The position numbers and the translations under genes were made by a program. The notes under the pieces were generated by a model. The model was not told where the DNA came from. It did no database searches and was given only the letters and a program-made list of their open reading frames with translations. Of a stretch of DNA of 64,000 nucleotides, positions 45,191 to 56,663 are shown in pieces. The stretch spans positions 930,001-994,000 of the forward strand of contig CM071589.1 of assembly GCA_036429605.1 (NCBI GenBank). Reading direction: 5' to 3'. Every line of letters begins with the position of its first letter. The first letter of the stretch is position 1. This DNA comes from Cladobotryum mycophilum. Its lineage: Eukaryota > Ascomycota > Sordariomycetes > Hypocreales > Hypocreaceae.

Positions 45191-46124
45191 AGGAGAAGTG
45201 TGTGAGGGGGAGGGAGGTGTTGGAGGATTTTACGCCGGGTGCGTAGATGATGGGGCTGCGTTTTTTGGTTGGGATGATGAGATTCTTGTTATTTTAAGAT
45301 TGGGAGCTTCTTGTTATGTAAGAGGATGGGCTTCTTTCTTTGGTTAAGATGATGAGCTTCTTCTTGGTGGGTGATGATGAACTGTGAGAAGATGGTCAAC
45401 TACTGGACAATTAACAGTTCTGCTTTTGTCACATGAACCGATGCACAGTTTACGTATAGAATGAGGAGATGTGCGAAAGAATAGTAACTCTACGATTATG
45501 ATCATGAGTGATGCAAGATACTTGTTGGCCGAATCATTTGCTGGTAGGCCCAGAATGTACACATATTCGTGTTCCCAACAGATAATCTCAGCTCCTGCGA
45601 GATTAGATGAATCTTTCGAGTCTTAATCTATATCCATGTCTGCAAAGCATACATCACAAGCTGATGTGTGAAGTCATCATTACTCTCCCCCAGATATTCA
45701 GCTCTCAACAATTCAGTCAGCTCGCCGTATTCCAAGGCCACGCATAGTAATTAACCCCAAGAAAACCCAACACCTTGAGGGATATCGTATTTAATTAACT
45801 GGATACCAAAGTCCCAGAAACTACACCCGTGAGAGCGCAAAACTACTAGAATATGATTTCATATTTACTATAGGGTAGTAATTCTAAATAAAGCAATCTG
45901 ACATGCAGGGGTCGTCACACTCGCACGCATGCCCGTCTTACCGTCTTTGGAAACCGTCAGGTGAATCCCCCACCAAAACAGCCACAATCAGCTCTGGGGA
46001 GCTACTGATAGCGCAACAACCCTCTCGCCTTTGTCTTACTTCCCATCCTCTTCCTTCTTCCTCTTCACCGTCAACAGCCCCCCCAGCCCAGTCCCAGCCG
46101 CGAGCAAAAGAGGGATTGCACATC
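45191..46124. other. Intergenic region
   Basis: The 3' flank of the GST has loosely repeated GATGAG...CTTCTTGTTA sequence (about 45245-45370). A short perfect hairpin, AATATGA-TT-TCATATT, lies at 45850-45865. The last 200 bp are the leader of the sugar-porter-family gene. No gene. Confidence 0.55.
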
Positions 46125-47750
46125 ATGGCTGGTCAAGGCATTACAAAGTATCTCGTCCTTTCTATTGGCATCGCGACCATTGGGTCCATGCAGTTTGGCT
46201 TTCATTTGGTATGTTAAAACACCTGCCCGCGCGACCCTACATCTGACAACGACGCTTGCATGTTTGTCGAAGCGTCACTGGCGATGATGATGATGATGAT
46301 GATGATGATTGCTATTACAGCAGAACAGACAGATATGCTACAGAACAGCAGCCAGAGACATGATTATACTGACCTTCTTCTCAACCCCCAATAGGCCGAA
46401 CTAAACGCTCCTCAAGATGTCATCACCTGTCGCAAGAAATCCATTTCCACCCTGAATGGCGGCCCCCTCGACTGCATCCCCATGGACGAAGCCGCCTTCG
46501 CAACCGTCTCCTCCACCCTCACAGTCGGCGGCCTGATCGGCGCCCTCGCCGCGGGACCCTTCTCGTCCCAACGTGGCCGCCTTCTCGCCATGCGTCTGAC
46601 CGCCCTTTTCTACATCCTCGGATCCCTGATCGAGACGGCCGCGCAGAGCGTCTTCTTCCTGGCGCTGGGGAGGTTCGTGGCGGGTATCGGAGCGGGTGCG
46701 TCGACGGTCATTGTCCCCCTGTACATTAGCGAGGTGTGCCCGCCGGACGCGAGGGGCTTCTTTGGCTTCCTGACGCAGATTTCCATCAACCTCGGTCTTC
46801 TGATTACGCAGACGCTGGGCTTCTTCCTGAGCTACGGCAGGGCGTGGAGATGGATCTTGGGAATGGGAGCCTGCTTCGCTGCGGTGCAGGGTTTGGGCCT
46901 GATGATTGTTCCCGAGACGCCTGCCTGGCTTGCTGCGCATGGTCAGGTCTCCCAGGCCCAAAAGACGATGCAGCGGATCCGAGGTCATGGCGTCGACATT
47001 CGTGGGGAAGTGCAAGACTGGGGCAACGACACTACGGGTAGTGCTGAAGAAGAAGGGCTGCTTGCTCAGGGGGATGACGTACCACCACCAACGGCCACCA
47101 ATGCTAAGAATGAACCTGTTCACCTTGGCTTCCTGCAAGTCGTCAGGGATCCCAACACGCGACCAGCCATCATCGCCGTTGTTGGAATCATGTTTGTGCA
47201 GCAACTCTGCGGCGTCAACTCCGTCATCATGTACTCCGTCTCTCTCCTCGCCGACCTCCTCCCCATCTCCTCCGCCCTCCTCACCATCGTCATCTCGCTC
47301 GTCAACCTTGGAACGACCATCGCCTGCGCTCCCCTGCCGGACCGTCTCGGCCGCAAGACATGCCTTATGCTCTCCATCGTCGGCCAGGGAAGCAGCGCCT
47401 TCGTCCTCGCCCTCTCCATCGTCCTCGGCTTCAAGATCATCTCCGCCCTAGCAGTCCTCTTCTTCGTCGGCTTCTTCGCCGTCGGCCTCGGCCCCGTGCC
47501 CTTCATCCTGGCCTCTGAGCTCGTCGGCCAGGAGGCCGTTGGGGCGACGCAGAGCTGGTGCCTGGGGGCCAACTACTTCGCCACTTTTCTGGTGGCCCAG
47601 TTCTTCCCCATTGTCAACAAGGCGTTGAACAATTGGCTTGGCGGTGCTGGGTGGGTGTACTTTATCTTTGCCGCCTTGGCTGCCGTTTCGGTTGTTTTTG
47701 TTTCATGGTCGTTTAGATCTCTGCGTTTTCGTGGGGCTACGGGTAATTAA
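46125..47750 (+). CDS. MFS transporter, sugar porter family
   Basis: Predicted 12-TM transporter of the sugar porter family, closest in feel to the yeast vacuolar YBR241C/VPS73-type branch, not to hexose uptake carriers. Exon 1 46125-46208, intron 46209-46394 (GTATGT...AATAG, 186 bp), exon 2 46395-47750; 479 aa. TM1 is split by the intron (IGIATIGSMQFGFHL then AELNAPQ). Motifs: GALAAGPFSSQRGRLLAM (motif A variant), GRFVAGIGAGASTVIVPLYI with EVCPPDARGFFG, PETPAWL (PESPR variant), QQLCGVNSVIMYSVSL (QQxxGxNxxxYYS) and PDRLGRK. The loop between TM6 and TM7 is acidic and lacks membrane segments. The intron contains a (GAT)9 repeat. Substrate and membrane location are inference. Confidence 0.88.
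46283..46309 (+). repeat. (GAT)9 microsatellite inside an intron
   Basis: Nine perfect GAT units within the 186-bp intron of the sugar-porter-family gene. Its length largely explains why this intron is longer than most others here. Confidence 0.9.
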
Positions 47751-48648
47751 GTTTGGCAGGATGATTGTCTTTTGGGGATATGGGGTATAATTGTTATGTA
47801 TTTTCGTTTTTTGGTTGATTTTGGATTGATATGGATTGATGTGGTGACGGCGTTTTGTATGGGACATTGTGTTGGACTTGTAATCAGTGGCAATCATGTA
47901 TGGAGTGTTAATAGCTACCTACCTGTCTGGTAGTAGTATTGCTTGGTTAATAACGACCCCCTTTTACCAATGGAAACAGTGCAGTTCTATACGTAATAAG
48001 CTGCCCCCTCTGAGTACTGGTTTTACTTCTGGGTTTGGTTGTTTCAAAGTTAGCATAAAGGAATCTAAATTGGACAGCTAGATCCAGGAGGTCAATGACG
48101 AAAAGCCAGCTTATAACAGTGTTCAACTCAGGAATGGACATGCAGGAGCAGGCAGTAATTTACAGTATCAGGAATCAAAACATGTTGACTGAACTGGGCC
48201 ATCCCCCTCTAATGGTATCGTTGAATCGTCATCCTAGAACATCACAAGTCTGCTCGCAACACTATGCCACAGACGCATCAAATAGGCCAATGAATTAGTA
48301 AAACCCGAACCAAATGAAACATATTCTTCTTTTTTGGACCGAAACCCGAAAACACCGTTGATTTCATGCTAGTGTTGTATTTCGAAGGCAGAACCATGGA
48401 TAGCCCCGTAAGCCCTCTCAACTCTTCTCAAGTTAAAAACCCCCCACCCCATCCCCAATCCCAAGCCGTTTCTAGAGTTGTTCGTCGTCGACAAAAGAGG
48501 GAAAGAAAAAGGCCAGCGGCAACTCGCAGAGGTGTGCGCGCGCAAAAGGGGAAAAAAAGTGTCATTTTTTTGCCCAGTAACCATAGCTCCGCCCCGGTCC
48601 CCAGAACCAGCAAACAACCAACACAAAAGTAACATTTTATTTGTGCGT
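47751..48648. other. Convergent intergenic region
   Basis: Between the stop codons of the sugar-porter-family gene and the eS24 gene. Short frames only; nothing recognisable. Confidence 0.55.
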
Positions 48649-49528
48649 TTATTTCTCCTTCTTCGCCTTGGCACCCTTGACCTTTGCCGTGCCGCGGAGG
48701 GTCTTCTGTCGGTTCTTGCGCTGCTTGCCTGTAGTGCCACACATGTTAGCCAAACCAAAACAAAAATAAAGAAATTACCCAATTGCCAATGTCCATCCTG
48801 CGCTTGTGCCTTGGCGTGGCTGATGGAAGGCATTCGATAAGGAAGAGGGAGGAAAACGTACGCTGTTGTCTGCTGGCACGCTCGGGCTTGGTGGCAAGAC
48901 CGATCCTGATCAATCGGTACTTGGGCTCGAACTTCTTGAGGGCCTCGGGGGAGTCGTAGACGAGGGCGAAGCCAGTGGTCTTGCCGCCACCGAACTGGGT
49001 GCGCAGGCCAAAGACCTGGACCTGCTCCTTCTGGGCCTTGTACAGGCTGCCGAGCTTCTCACGGAGCTCCTCCTTGGAGATGTTGGCACGGCCGGGGTGG
49101 AGGATGTCACTACGCGTTGAACAAGATCAGCCCAATAAGTTCTCGAGACCTTCATTTCTTTCCATGTCTTGAAGTTGTGATGTGTGTGTGTGTCTGTGTG
49201 TCCTCCCAACGCAAATCGCACGACCAATGCCTCAACAACAAAAAAGTATAGCAGCCATTTCTTCGGAGCCTCTCCCTCTCTCACTCTCAAGTGAATTTCT
49301 TTCTTTTCTTCTTCTTCTTTCTATGTTGAGGTATCGATTGGAGGGGAGGTTGTGCGATTTCGTGGCTTTCGATTTGCGAGGGGGAGGAAAAGTGTGTAAA
49401 GAAAGCAAATTTGCGGGGGGAGGGATGGGGGTTTTTCAAACTCACACCACCATCTGCTTGCGACCCAGCAGGGGGTTGCGGATGAACTTGCGAGTTCGCA
49501 GAGTAACGGGAGCGTCGTTGTCCGCCAT
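48649..49528 (-). CDS. 40S ribosomal protein S24 (eS24)
   Basis: Component of the small ribosomal subunit. Exons (minus): 49528-49446, 49109-48862, 48728-48649; 136 aa. Splicing gives MADNDAPVTLRTRKFIRN, RKQMVVDILHPGRANISK, VFGLRTQFGGGKTTGFALVY, SPEALKKFEPKYRLIR and the basic tail KQRKNRQKTLRGTAKVKG...KKEK, all characteristic of eS24. Intron 1 is 336 bp, by far the longest intron in the window, as is common for ribosomal protein genes; I searched it for C/D-box snoRNA signals and saw none. Donor 1 (GT|GTGAG) splits the Val28 codon. The upstream region, shared with the eEF2 methyltransferase gene, has AACCCTAA 150 bp and CACGTG about 270 bp before the start. Confidence 0.96.
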
Positions 49529-49973
49529 GATGATGGTGTTGTGATGGTGTCTCCGTGAAAGTGTCGAAAAGGAGAGACGTTGGCGGTTGGCGTGGTCGTG
49601 GGTGGATGAAGGGCTCGCCGCAATTCTGAACCGGGGCTGCGAAAATTCCGAGTAGCAGTGTCGCTTAGTCTGGGTCCAACCCTAAGTAAAGACCACAAGC
49701 AGGGATTGTATGGGTTAATGCAATCAACTTTGTGTGTGTGCTCATTGTGCGTGTGTGCATATTCTGTGTGTGCGGCCCAAAAATGTGTGAAAGTATCACG
49801 TGATGCGGGTCAATGGCCGGTAAATATTCGGCACTATTTGCGGAGCAACCTCTCCGTTCTTATAACATCCAGAGGGGTAAATATCATGACACAGCAGGAC
49901 CTGGGAGCTACAGGAAATACAATGTTTGCTGTTGTACTATGCAAAATAGATGATGAACCCAGATTGATTGACC
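49529..49973. promoter_or_regulatory. Bidirectional promoter of eS24 and the eEF2 methyltransferase
   Basis: 445 bp between divergent start codons. It holds AACCCTAA at 49678-49685 (Tbf1-type) and the palindrome ATCACGTGAT at 49795-49804 (Cbf1-type E-box). Both factors are known ribosomal-protein gene regulators in Candida albicans and are thought to be the ancestral fungal arrangement. A TG-rich stretch lies between them (about 49731-49772). Confidence 0.55.
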
Positions 49974-51067
49974 ATGGAAAGGTCCTGGAAAAGGCAGGTG
50001 GCCCGTTTCTGTCATCAATATCTCCAGCTAGAGCAAACACTTGACTATCCCGAGAGCCAATATCTAAAGCTTTCTGACGTCCAAAACGCCATCAGTGTCA
50101 AGTTGTTCGCAGCTGAATCTCTTCCCAATGGCGGGCCCCCAGTCAGATACCAGGCCAGAGTTCTCAAGGAGCTAGTCTCCAGAATCGAGGCCAGTATAGA
50201 CGATTGGGACGAATACGTAAGTTTGCGTAATACAAGGGCCGCGCAGGCAGCCATACTTGCAGCCTCACTCTTGCAGGATCTTTCTGATCTGGGACACAGG
50301 GAGTATCTGATGACCTCATGTCCTCCCTGTCTGTCCTTTTGTCAACGCCCGGTCATCCCGAGGCGGATGCAGTGCAGAAAAAGTGTCATGTCATCTACCA
50401 TTTGTCGTCATTGCCGGTTGATGACGCCCACATCACCCTGCTCGAGAGTCGTTCCCTAATCTCAGCTAGTGGCACCACAGGACTGCGAACGTGGGAGGCT
50501 GCGCTTCACCTCGGGCAGTTTCTGTGCCAGAATCCAAACATTGTCGCTGGAAAGCGCATATTGGAGCTTGGCGCGGGGACAGGTTACCTTTCCATCCTCT
50601 GCGCCAAGTATCTGCAGTCCACCCATGTCATAGCATCAGATGGTTCAGATGATGTTGTCAATAACTTCCCAGACAACTTCTTCCTCAATCAACTCCAAGG
50701 CTCTAATAGCATCATGCCGATGGAACTCAAGTGGGGACATGCCCTCGTTGGAACGGAAGAGCAGCGATGGAATGGCGGCCGATCCATCGATGTGGTTCTT
50801 GGGGCCGACATTACGTATGACCACAGTGTGATTCTGTCTCTCATCGGAACACTGCTGGATCTGTTTGAACTGCATCCTTGGGTCGAGGTGGTGATTGCGG
50901 CCACGCAGAGAAACCAGCAGACATTTCAGATTTTCCTAGACAAGTGCCAGCTGAATAGGCTCGACGTCAAGGATCTTCCCTTTCAGGTGCCCTCGGGGGA
51001 GACACAAGATGGACCATTCTATAATGATCATGTGGTGATTAGAATCTGCAAAGTATCAAAGCAGTGA
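49974..51067 (+). CDS. Protein-lysine methyltransferase, EFM3/FAM86 type (eEF2 Lys)
   Basis: SAM-dependent methyltransferase family 16 member. Its relatives EFM3 (yeast) and FAM86A/EEF2KMT (human) trimethylate a lysine of translation elongation factor 2. Exon 1 49974-50216, intron 50217-50299, exon 2 50300-51067; 336 aa. The start ATG is preceded by an in-frame TGA. The N-terminal FAM86-type region (RFCHQYLQLEQTLDYP, VRYQARVLKELVSRIE) precedes the Rossmann fold: ISASGTTGLRTWEAALHL, SAM motif I LELGAGTGYLS (about 169-179), IASDGSDDVVNN, and the post-II block VVLGADITYDHSVI containing the family's D-x-x-Y variant. The first-exon/second-exon join reads DEYGVSDDLMSSLS, as in orthologs. Divergent from ribosomal protein eS24, consistent with a shared role in translation. 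Confidence 0.9.
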
Positions 51068-52511
51068 CGTTTTAGCAGTGTCATGTCATGTGCACTGATG
51101 GTCAAACTTGAACCATGGCTAATGGAAAGGAACACATTGATCATGGCGCAACGTAACACGACAAAGTCTGTGCGAGGCGGTTTAGCTTTAAGCAATAATG
51201 TAGTTACCAATGGCTTGGCCTTTGAGAGTAGTCAGCCCATGGCACAATTAGGTGTGGCGACCTGAAGGCCATTCGTTTCTGTTTCTATGCTCCTTGTTTT
51301 TAGAGCAGGTCGATCTCAGACATGGCCTTCTCCATCTAGAAGCTCCGAGATTGATCAAAGACGATCAAAGACGATCATGTTACGCCGTTGAAAGAGATGC
51401 GCAAGTTGCTTACGACCTGCCTCGATCTTGACCGATCATTGGTGTTCCTAGAAGTTATAGCATTCCTATAACAGTTCCATCAAGGATTCAAAGCACGTTG
51501 ATACACAACCAAACCAAAGCCCTGCTGTGGGGGTTGGCTTGGGATTTCCGCGGGATGAAGTCATGGATGAAGTAAAAATGTCTGGGGAACCGAAACGACG
51601 AAACAATCAGAGGCATTGCGAATGACACTTGTTTAGGCTCCGGAGTGCCTCCCTTGCTTGTGCTGCTTTGGCTGCATCCATCACCCATCTCGCATGCATG
51701 CATTGGGACCATGTTGGGGCAAGCTTTAGAGCCCAAATGATAGGTCTTACGTACGCAAACCCAATGGCACCGTCTTGTTGGCGATCCGGCGGTAGCTTCC
51801 AAGGTGTGCGTCTGTTCGTTGAACAAATCGGGCAAGGCGAAAAGGGAGAAGTTTGAATGTGCCGTCTGCGGGGGAGGCGCTGGCAAATGGCAAAAGGCGG
51901 GAGAGGTGAGGAGTCAAGAATTGGAGACAGGGCGCCACGTTCCATCATCACGTCGTCAGTTGCTGCATTGTTGACCCTAGCAAAAGGGCCCAGGCCAGGC
52001 TTGCCAGGGCATTTCTTTTTTTTTTTTGTTGGGGGGGAGACGGTGTCGAAGAGTTTGCTTCTTTGGAGAAGTCAGCAGGTCGGGTGGAAAAACCAACTTC
52101 TCATCAGCTACCTAGCATTGAAAGAGTGACCGATATTTGGAGCAGCCAGTGAGGAAGGAGAGGAGGATTGTCCATCTGCAGGGAAGATTCGATTGCATTT
52201 TGACGTGGGAATGATGGGTACGGTTATGGTGAGAGATCATCGTTGATCGACAAAGAGGTGAGAGACTTGACACAAAACGTGGCCGGTGATGGTTGTTGTG
52301 AAAGTGACAAAGTGACAAAAATAAATAAATGAATCGGCAAGCCATTCCAGCGACTCATTAACGTCTCCAAAAGTTCAATGATGGATGATGCCCTTGTTCG
52401 GCTCAAATGGCTCAAGCTGGCTAGGCTAATACTGCGGTGATTATGCACAAGACATCCATTGCATTGCATACGTACAATGACAATGACAATGGCAATGGTA
52501 CTCTATAGAGT

Positions 52512-52534
52512 TTTCTTTCTTTCTTTCTTTCTTT
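52512..52534 (+). repeat. TTTC microsatellite
   Basis: Five to six TTTC units in gene-poor sequence. Confidence 0.85.
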
Positions 52535-53161
52535 CTTCTCATATGGGCGTTGGAGGGTAGCATCCATTGATTGTCTCAAGATGCTAGATGTACCTCTACC
52601 CTGTAGCATTCTTTCGGATAAGAGGTAAGGTAAAGTACAGTACCTTAGTACCGGTAAGCTTCAACAAGCCACCAACAAGCTCTGTTGCTACCTTGACGCT
52701 GACTCGACGTTGTTTTATTGATGCCCACGGCCCGATTCTTTTAATCTCCTCCCCATGAATGATGATGACTTTGCAAAAAAGATTTTCAAGTCGGGTTGAT
52801 CGGCTTGCGCAATTTTGGTCTTGATTTGTATGTACTTACTTGTATGCTTACTAAGATGAGGGATCCTCAGGGGCTCTTTGGGCTCTGTCGTGACATTTCC
52901 AGGTCACCTCCCGGCTTCCCGGTAAGAGAGTCGTCGATCGTATTTCCAACGCTGATCTCATGTATAATCTAGAAGGTCTTGCTGGCAACATGTAACAAGT
53001 GATCGACAAAGCTTGAAATTGGTGATAATACGGTGTATCCGTGTGGAATGTACATTGTCCCAGGCCCCGTCTCTGCAACCACGGAAACACAGCAGTTTGC
53101 CATTACATCTTTCTTTCTTATCTCTGTCTCTCTTCAGCCGCTCTGGTGATGTGGGTTCCGT

Positions 53162-53182
53162 ATCATCATCATCATCATCATC
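53162..53182 (+). repeat. (ATC)7 microsatellite
   Basis: Seven ATC triplets ending in ATG. On the minus strand it encodes a short poly-Asp in an unsupported frame. Confidence 0.85.
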
Positions 53183-54424
53183 ATGTAACTCGTTGAACCA
53201 AAAATAACGCCTTCCGTCCCTGGCCGACGAGCTAATTATCGTATTGCATTCCTGATAGCAGCGCTGAACGGTCCAATCTGCATGATTGATACGACGACAT
53301 AGTCCGTACATGACACGGTCAGCATAGCAGCACAAGGCGCAATACGGTGTGGACATGGGCACAATCAAAGATACTACCTAGTAGGTGCCTAATTTGAAGG
53401 TGAGGAGTGAGGAGGTGTCAATATATTGGAGCCCTTCTTCCCCTCTTACACATCATCATGAGTACTATAGAAGATGGATGGTACTCTGTGGAATGTGTGC
53501 GCACTTACAAAGGGCAAGCATTCCTTTCATGTCGCACAAACAAACAGTCCCCCCCGGTCCCCTGGTTACTAGTGACTCTTGGGGTGTGCATGCATGCCTC
53601 CCTCTGAACGTCTTGACACTGCATAATAATACATACATGTATATGTCGCCATATGTATGTACGTGCAGGTGTGTCTGAGGGGGAGGAGAGCTTGTGACCA
53701 GACAACGTGCAGTCGGTCAACAACACCAGAGGAGGAGGGAGAGCAATTCATCGTGGTGTGTGGGCTGCTCCTACGGAAACCGAGCAGCAACCTACCCAGT
53801 GTATTAAGGAACGTAAGCGAAATTCCAACCGCAGTAGTAGCAGCAGCAGCAGCAAGACTACGTGGCCGAGCAACAGGTGTATGTAGGTGTATAGTAGGTA
53901 TGGATGTATTAATTACCACCCCTTGACGTTTTGCCGTTCTCCTCTTCGGGCTCCTTGTTTGCATAACATAAACTTGAGCAAACACAAACACAAAGAAGAG
54001 GGGAACTTTAACCAATAAACCCTGAGACTGAGTCGACGCTATTGATAACCACGCTATTATCTTTTTTACCCCATTTGGAAGCGCGAGGGAGGAGAGGGAG
54101 ACAGAGGAGAGATGGAGGAGCCCAGCCCAGCACCATCACCATCACCATCATCACAACAACGTGCGGAAGCGCCGTCGCCCAACTCGCTGGCTTGTTCCCA
54201 CTGTAAATTCGAAGCGCTCTTGAACCGCCCCCCGAGCGACTGGGGGAGGGAAGGAGGGTGAGGAGAGGAGAGGAGAGACGGGAACCTCTTTTTTTCTCTT
54301 TCGTATCGTATCCACACCATCGCCCATCGCATCGCAAAATCCATCGGACCCCAATAATACCTATCCTGCAGCAGTTGCTCCGTAGCTACATCCAGCCCGC
54401 CCAGGCTACAGGCCACCACACACA

Positions 54425-54457
54425 TTACAGTGGAGGTTCTACGTTACAGTGGAGGTT
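54425..54457 (+). repeat. Direct repeat of TTACAGTGGAGGTT
   Basis: Two identical 14-mers at 54425-54438 and 54444-54457 (19-bp period), followed directly by ACAGGTACAGGTACAGG. A local duplication of unknown role in gene-poor sequence. Confidence 0.7.
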
Positions 54458-56050
54458 ACAGGTACAGGTACAGGCAGTAGACACTAGCAGAAAGCGCTAA
54501 AGCAAGGCGGGTCTTGCTGCAAGCGACCGCTCGCCATCCATCCTCGTCCACCCATTTCACCCACTTCCCATTGATTGAAGCTTGCAAAGGCAAAGCCCCC
54601 TCGCCACCCGCCCGCATTCAAAGAGAGGCTCCGCTAAAACAGTGGATGGCCATTGGCTTCTCCCTGGAAACGGTGCCCTATCTATTGCATGGGAAACTCC
54701 ATATGCAGAAAGCTTAATATCAAGCTGCCGCCTAACCAACCAGCCAGCAGAGTGAGTGAGCCATTCTCCTCGTGTCGTCGTCTCCCTTTGGCGCCCAAAG
54801 GAACGACGTGCCGCAGCAGGTGTAAAAACCAAGGATATGGAACATGGACTAGACTCGACTTGACTTGAAATCAAGGCAAAGGCAAATGCAAAGAGGGACA
54901 AGAATAAAAAAAAATCTTTTCTTTTCTTTTCTTTGCCCTCCCCAATTGTTTTGCTGCCGGCCGGTGGCTTCTGCTCCCCTACGAAGTACCCCCCTTACAA
55001 TCAGCCTACAAGCCACCACTGTGATCTTCTTATCTCTGTGCTGGTGCCCATCCATCCATTCCCATCGTCGTGCCATCCATCCACACCCATCCCATCCATG
55101 GATACCATCTCATGATATTAAAGGCTTGATTGCGCTCCCGTCGCAATTCCTTTTTCTTCTCCTCCCTTCTTGCTATCTCTCTCTCTTCCTACGTTGCATA
55201 CTTTATCCTACATTGCACAAGAATCAATCCAATCCAACTCAATTCACAACCGTGACGCCTCCCAAAAAGCACAAAAGTTCGTCATTGCCACGTTCTTTTG
55301 TGCAATTTCGGAAATTATCTCTTAGGCGCTGCTTCTTCTGGCTGCTGGCTTTTTATTATCTCGACCTGAGCCCAAGCTCTCTCTTATTTTACTGCTGCTC
55401 CACCAACCCACCACCCTCCGCCCACCACACCCCCTTCCAGGCTACTCTGACTGGCTGGCTCAGGAGAAAGGTTCCTTACGGTTGCGGTTACTGTTGTCAC
55501 TAAGGTGTTGGTACCCACGGGCTACTACGGAGTGCGGCAGGTTCCATTACAACGTTGGATCCTGTTTCTGCTCTCTCTCCCTCCCCTGAGAGCTCAACAC
55601 TCAGCCTCGACGCTTGCCTCTTATCAACCCACACACGCCCACACACAAATAAACAAGCATCCCTTGAACCCAATTCTAAAAATCCCTATTGATCCCGATA
55701 CCACCGCCAATCTTGACGATTTTCTCACCAAACCCTGGTCCTATAACCCCCAACTTCTCATTTACACAAGCCGGCAATCCGGACGAAAGAGAGAAAGAGA
55801 TCGACCACTCTTCTATCCCTCGCCCTCGCTCTCACCCTCGAAGCCGCACTTATACAAAAACAAGACACGCACTTCTTTCATCATCTGGGGCAAGAGACAG
55901 AGAGACCCTGTTTTTTCCTCTTTCAGTCAACAAGGAGGTCACCACCCGAAATAACCACCCGAATCATCACCCTCCGAGCCTGCAATCGCGCAACACATTT
56001 GGCTCTTACACGCATTCGGCTCCCTCCCCTTCTTACCTGCACAGAGTCCG

Positions 56051-56110
56051 ATGGTTTCGTCACAGCTGGAATCAAGAATAATACCACAATCATATCGGTG
56101 CAGCCGCTGA
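56051..56110 (+). promoter_or_regulatory. Possible upstream ORF in the leader of the 170-residue protein gene
   Basis: An ATG at 56051 opens a 19-codon frame ending in TGA at 56108-56110, 40 bp before the main ATG. If the leader is transcribed this far up, which its position and base composition suggest but do not prove, the uORF could damp translation of the main frame. Confidence 0.35.
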
Positions 56111-56150
56111 AAACAACAGCAGCAACAACAGCAGCAGCAGCAATAACAAC

Positions 56151-56663
56151 ATGTCGCCAACAATGGAGCACGGTCACAACTACAACTTCGCCCTGCAAAA
56201 GTACATGCTCTTGCAGGAGCAACACGAACAACTCTGCACCAACCTTGAGCAGATCCGTCCTAGAAAGTCGTCCACGAGCAGTGGCTCTACTATTTCATCG
56301 CCTGCCACGTCCCCCGTTCGTTCTGCCATCCACGCTCCTCCGGCATCCCCAAGACGACACGCTCGCTCGAGCCAGCGCAGCAGGCCATCCAGGACCCATG
56401 CACGATGCAGCGGCTGGGAAAACAATAGCCAGGAGGCTCTTGACACCATTGTTGATGAGGATACCATTTACAAAATCTCCGCCGAGGAGCAGCGCCTCTT
56501 TGATGTCAACGAGAGCATCAAACGCGCATTGACTGAACTACTCAACTGCGATGCAGTCCGCAGTGATATCACGACCCGCATGTGGGCACAAACGAGACTC
56601 ATGGAAACGGAAAAGGAACTCCGAACTGGACGACGGAGACGAAGCTCTCCTGGCATGGATTAA
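56151..56663 (+). CDS. Small conserved fungal protein of unknown function
   Basis: Single-exon 170-aa protein. The start follows a CAG/CAA-rich leader. The N-terminus (MEHGHNYNFALQKYMLLQEQ then HEQLCTNLEQIRPRK) is a compact helical segment, the middle (about 40-90) is Ser/Pro/Arg-rich and probably disordered or phosphorylated, and the C-terminal part (ISAEEQRLFDVNESIKRAL, TELLNCDAVRSD, WAQTRLMETEKELRTGRRRR) is helical and basic at the end. I recall the pattern as a conserved Pezizomycotina hypothetical protein and cannot assign a function. No membrane or secretion signal. A 19-codon upstream ORF may precede it. The basic RTGRRRR tail could serve as a nuclear signal, which is only inference. 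Confidence 0.72.
   Translation: MSPTMEHGHNYNFALQKYMLLQEQHEQLCTNLEQIRPRKSSTSSGSTISSPATSPVRSAIHAPPASPRRHARSSQRSRPSRTHARCSGWENNSQEALDTIVDEDTIYKISAEEQRLFDVNESIKRALTELLNCDAVRSDITTRMWAQTRLMETEKELRTGRRRRSSPGMD

Larger units (their letters stand above)
51068..56150. other. Long gene-poor region with many simple repeats
   Basis: 5 kb without a supportable gene. Structures: GATCAAAGAC twice in tandem (51353-51372), ACAATG units (52474-52498), TTTC repeat (52512-52534), (ATC)7 (53162-53182), CAG-type triplets near 53840, an imperfect pair TTACAGTGGAGGTT (54425-54438 and 54444-54457), and long CT/CCAT-rich sequence from about 54900. The right-hand part is probably promoter and long leader of the gene at 56151. 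Longer frames are low-complexity Ser/Pro/Leu or Arg/Lys and are not counted as genes. Confidence 0.55.

Noticed and set aside
45850..45865. AT-rich hairpin AATATGA-TT-TCATATT as a terminator or element end
   Set aside because: A 7-bp AT stem is expected by chance in AT-rich intergenic DNA, and no repeat copy or TIR partner was found.
46401..47204. Long open frame antisense to the sugar-porter-family transporter
   Set aside because: It mirrors the GC-biased third positions of the real gene and has no recognisable motif.
49110..49445. Possible snoRNA hosted in the long first intron of eS24
   Set aside because: No TGATGA C box paired with a CTGA D box is present on the sense strand; length alone is not evidence.
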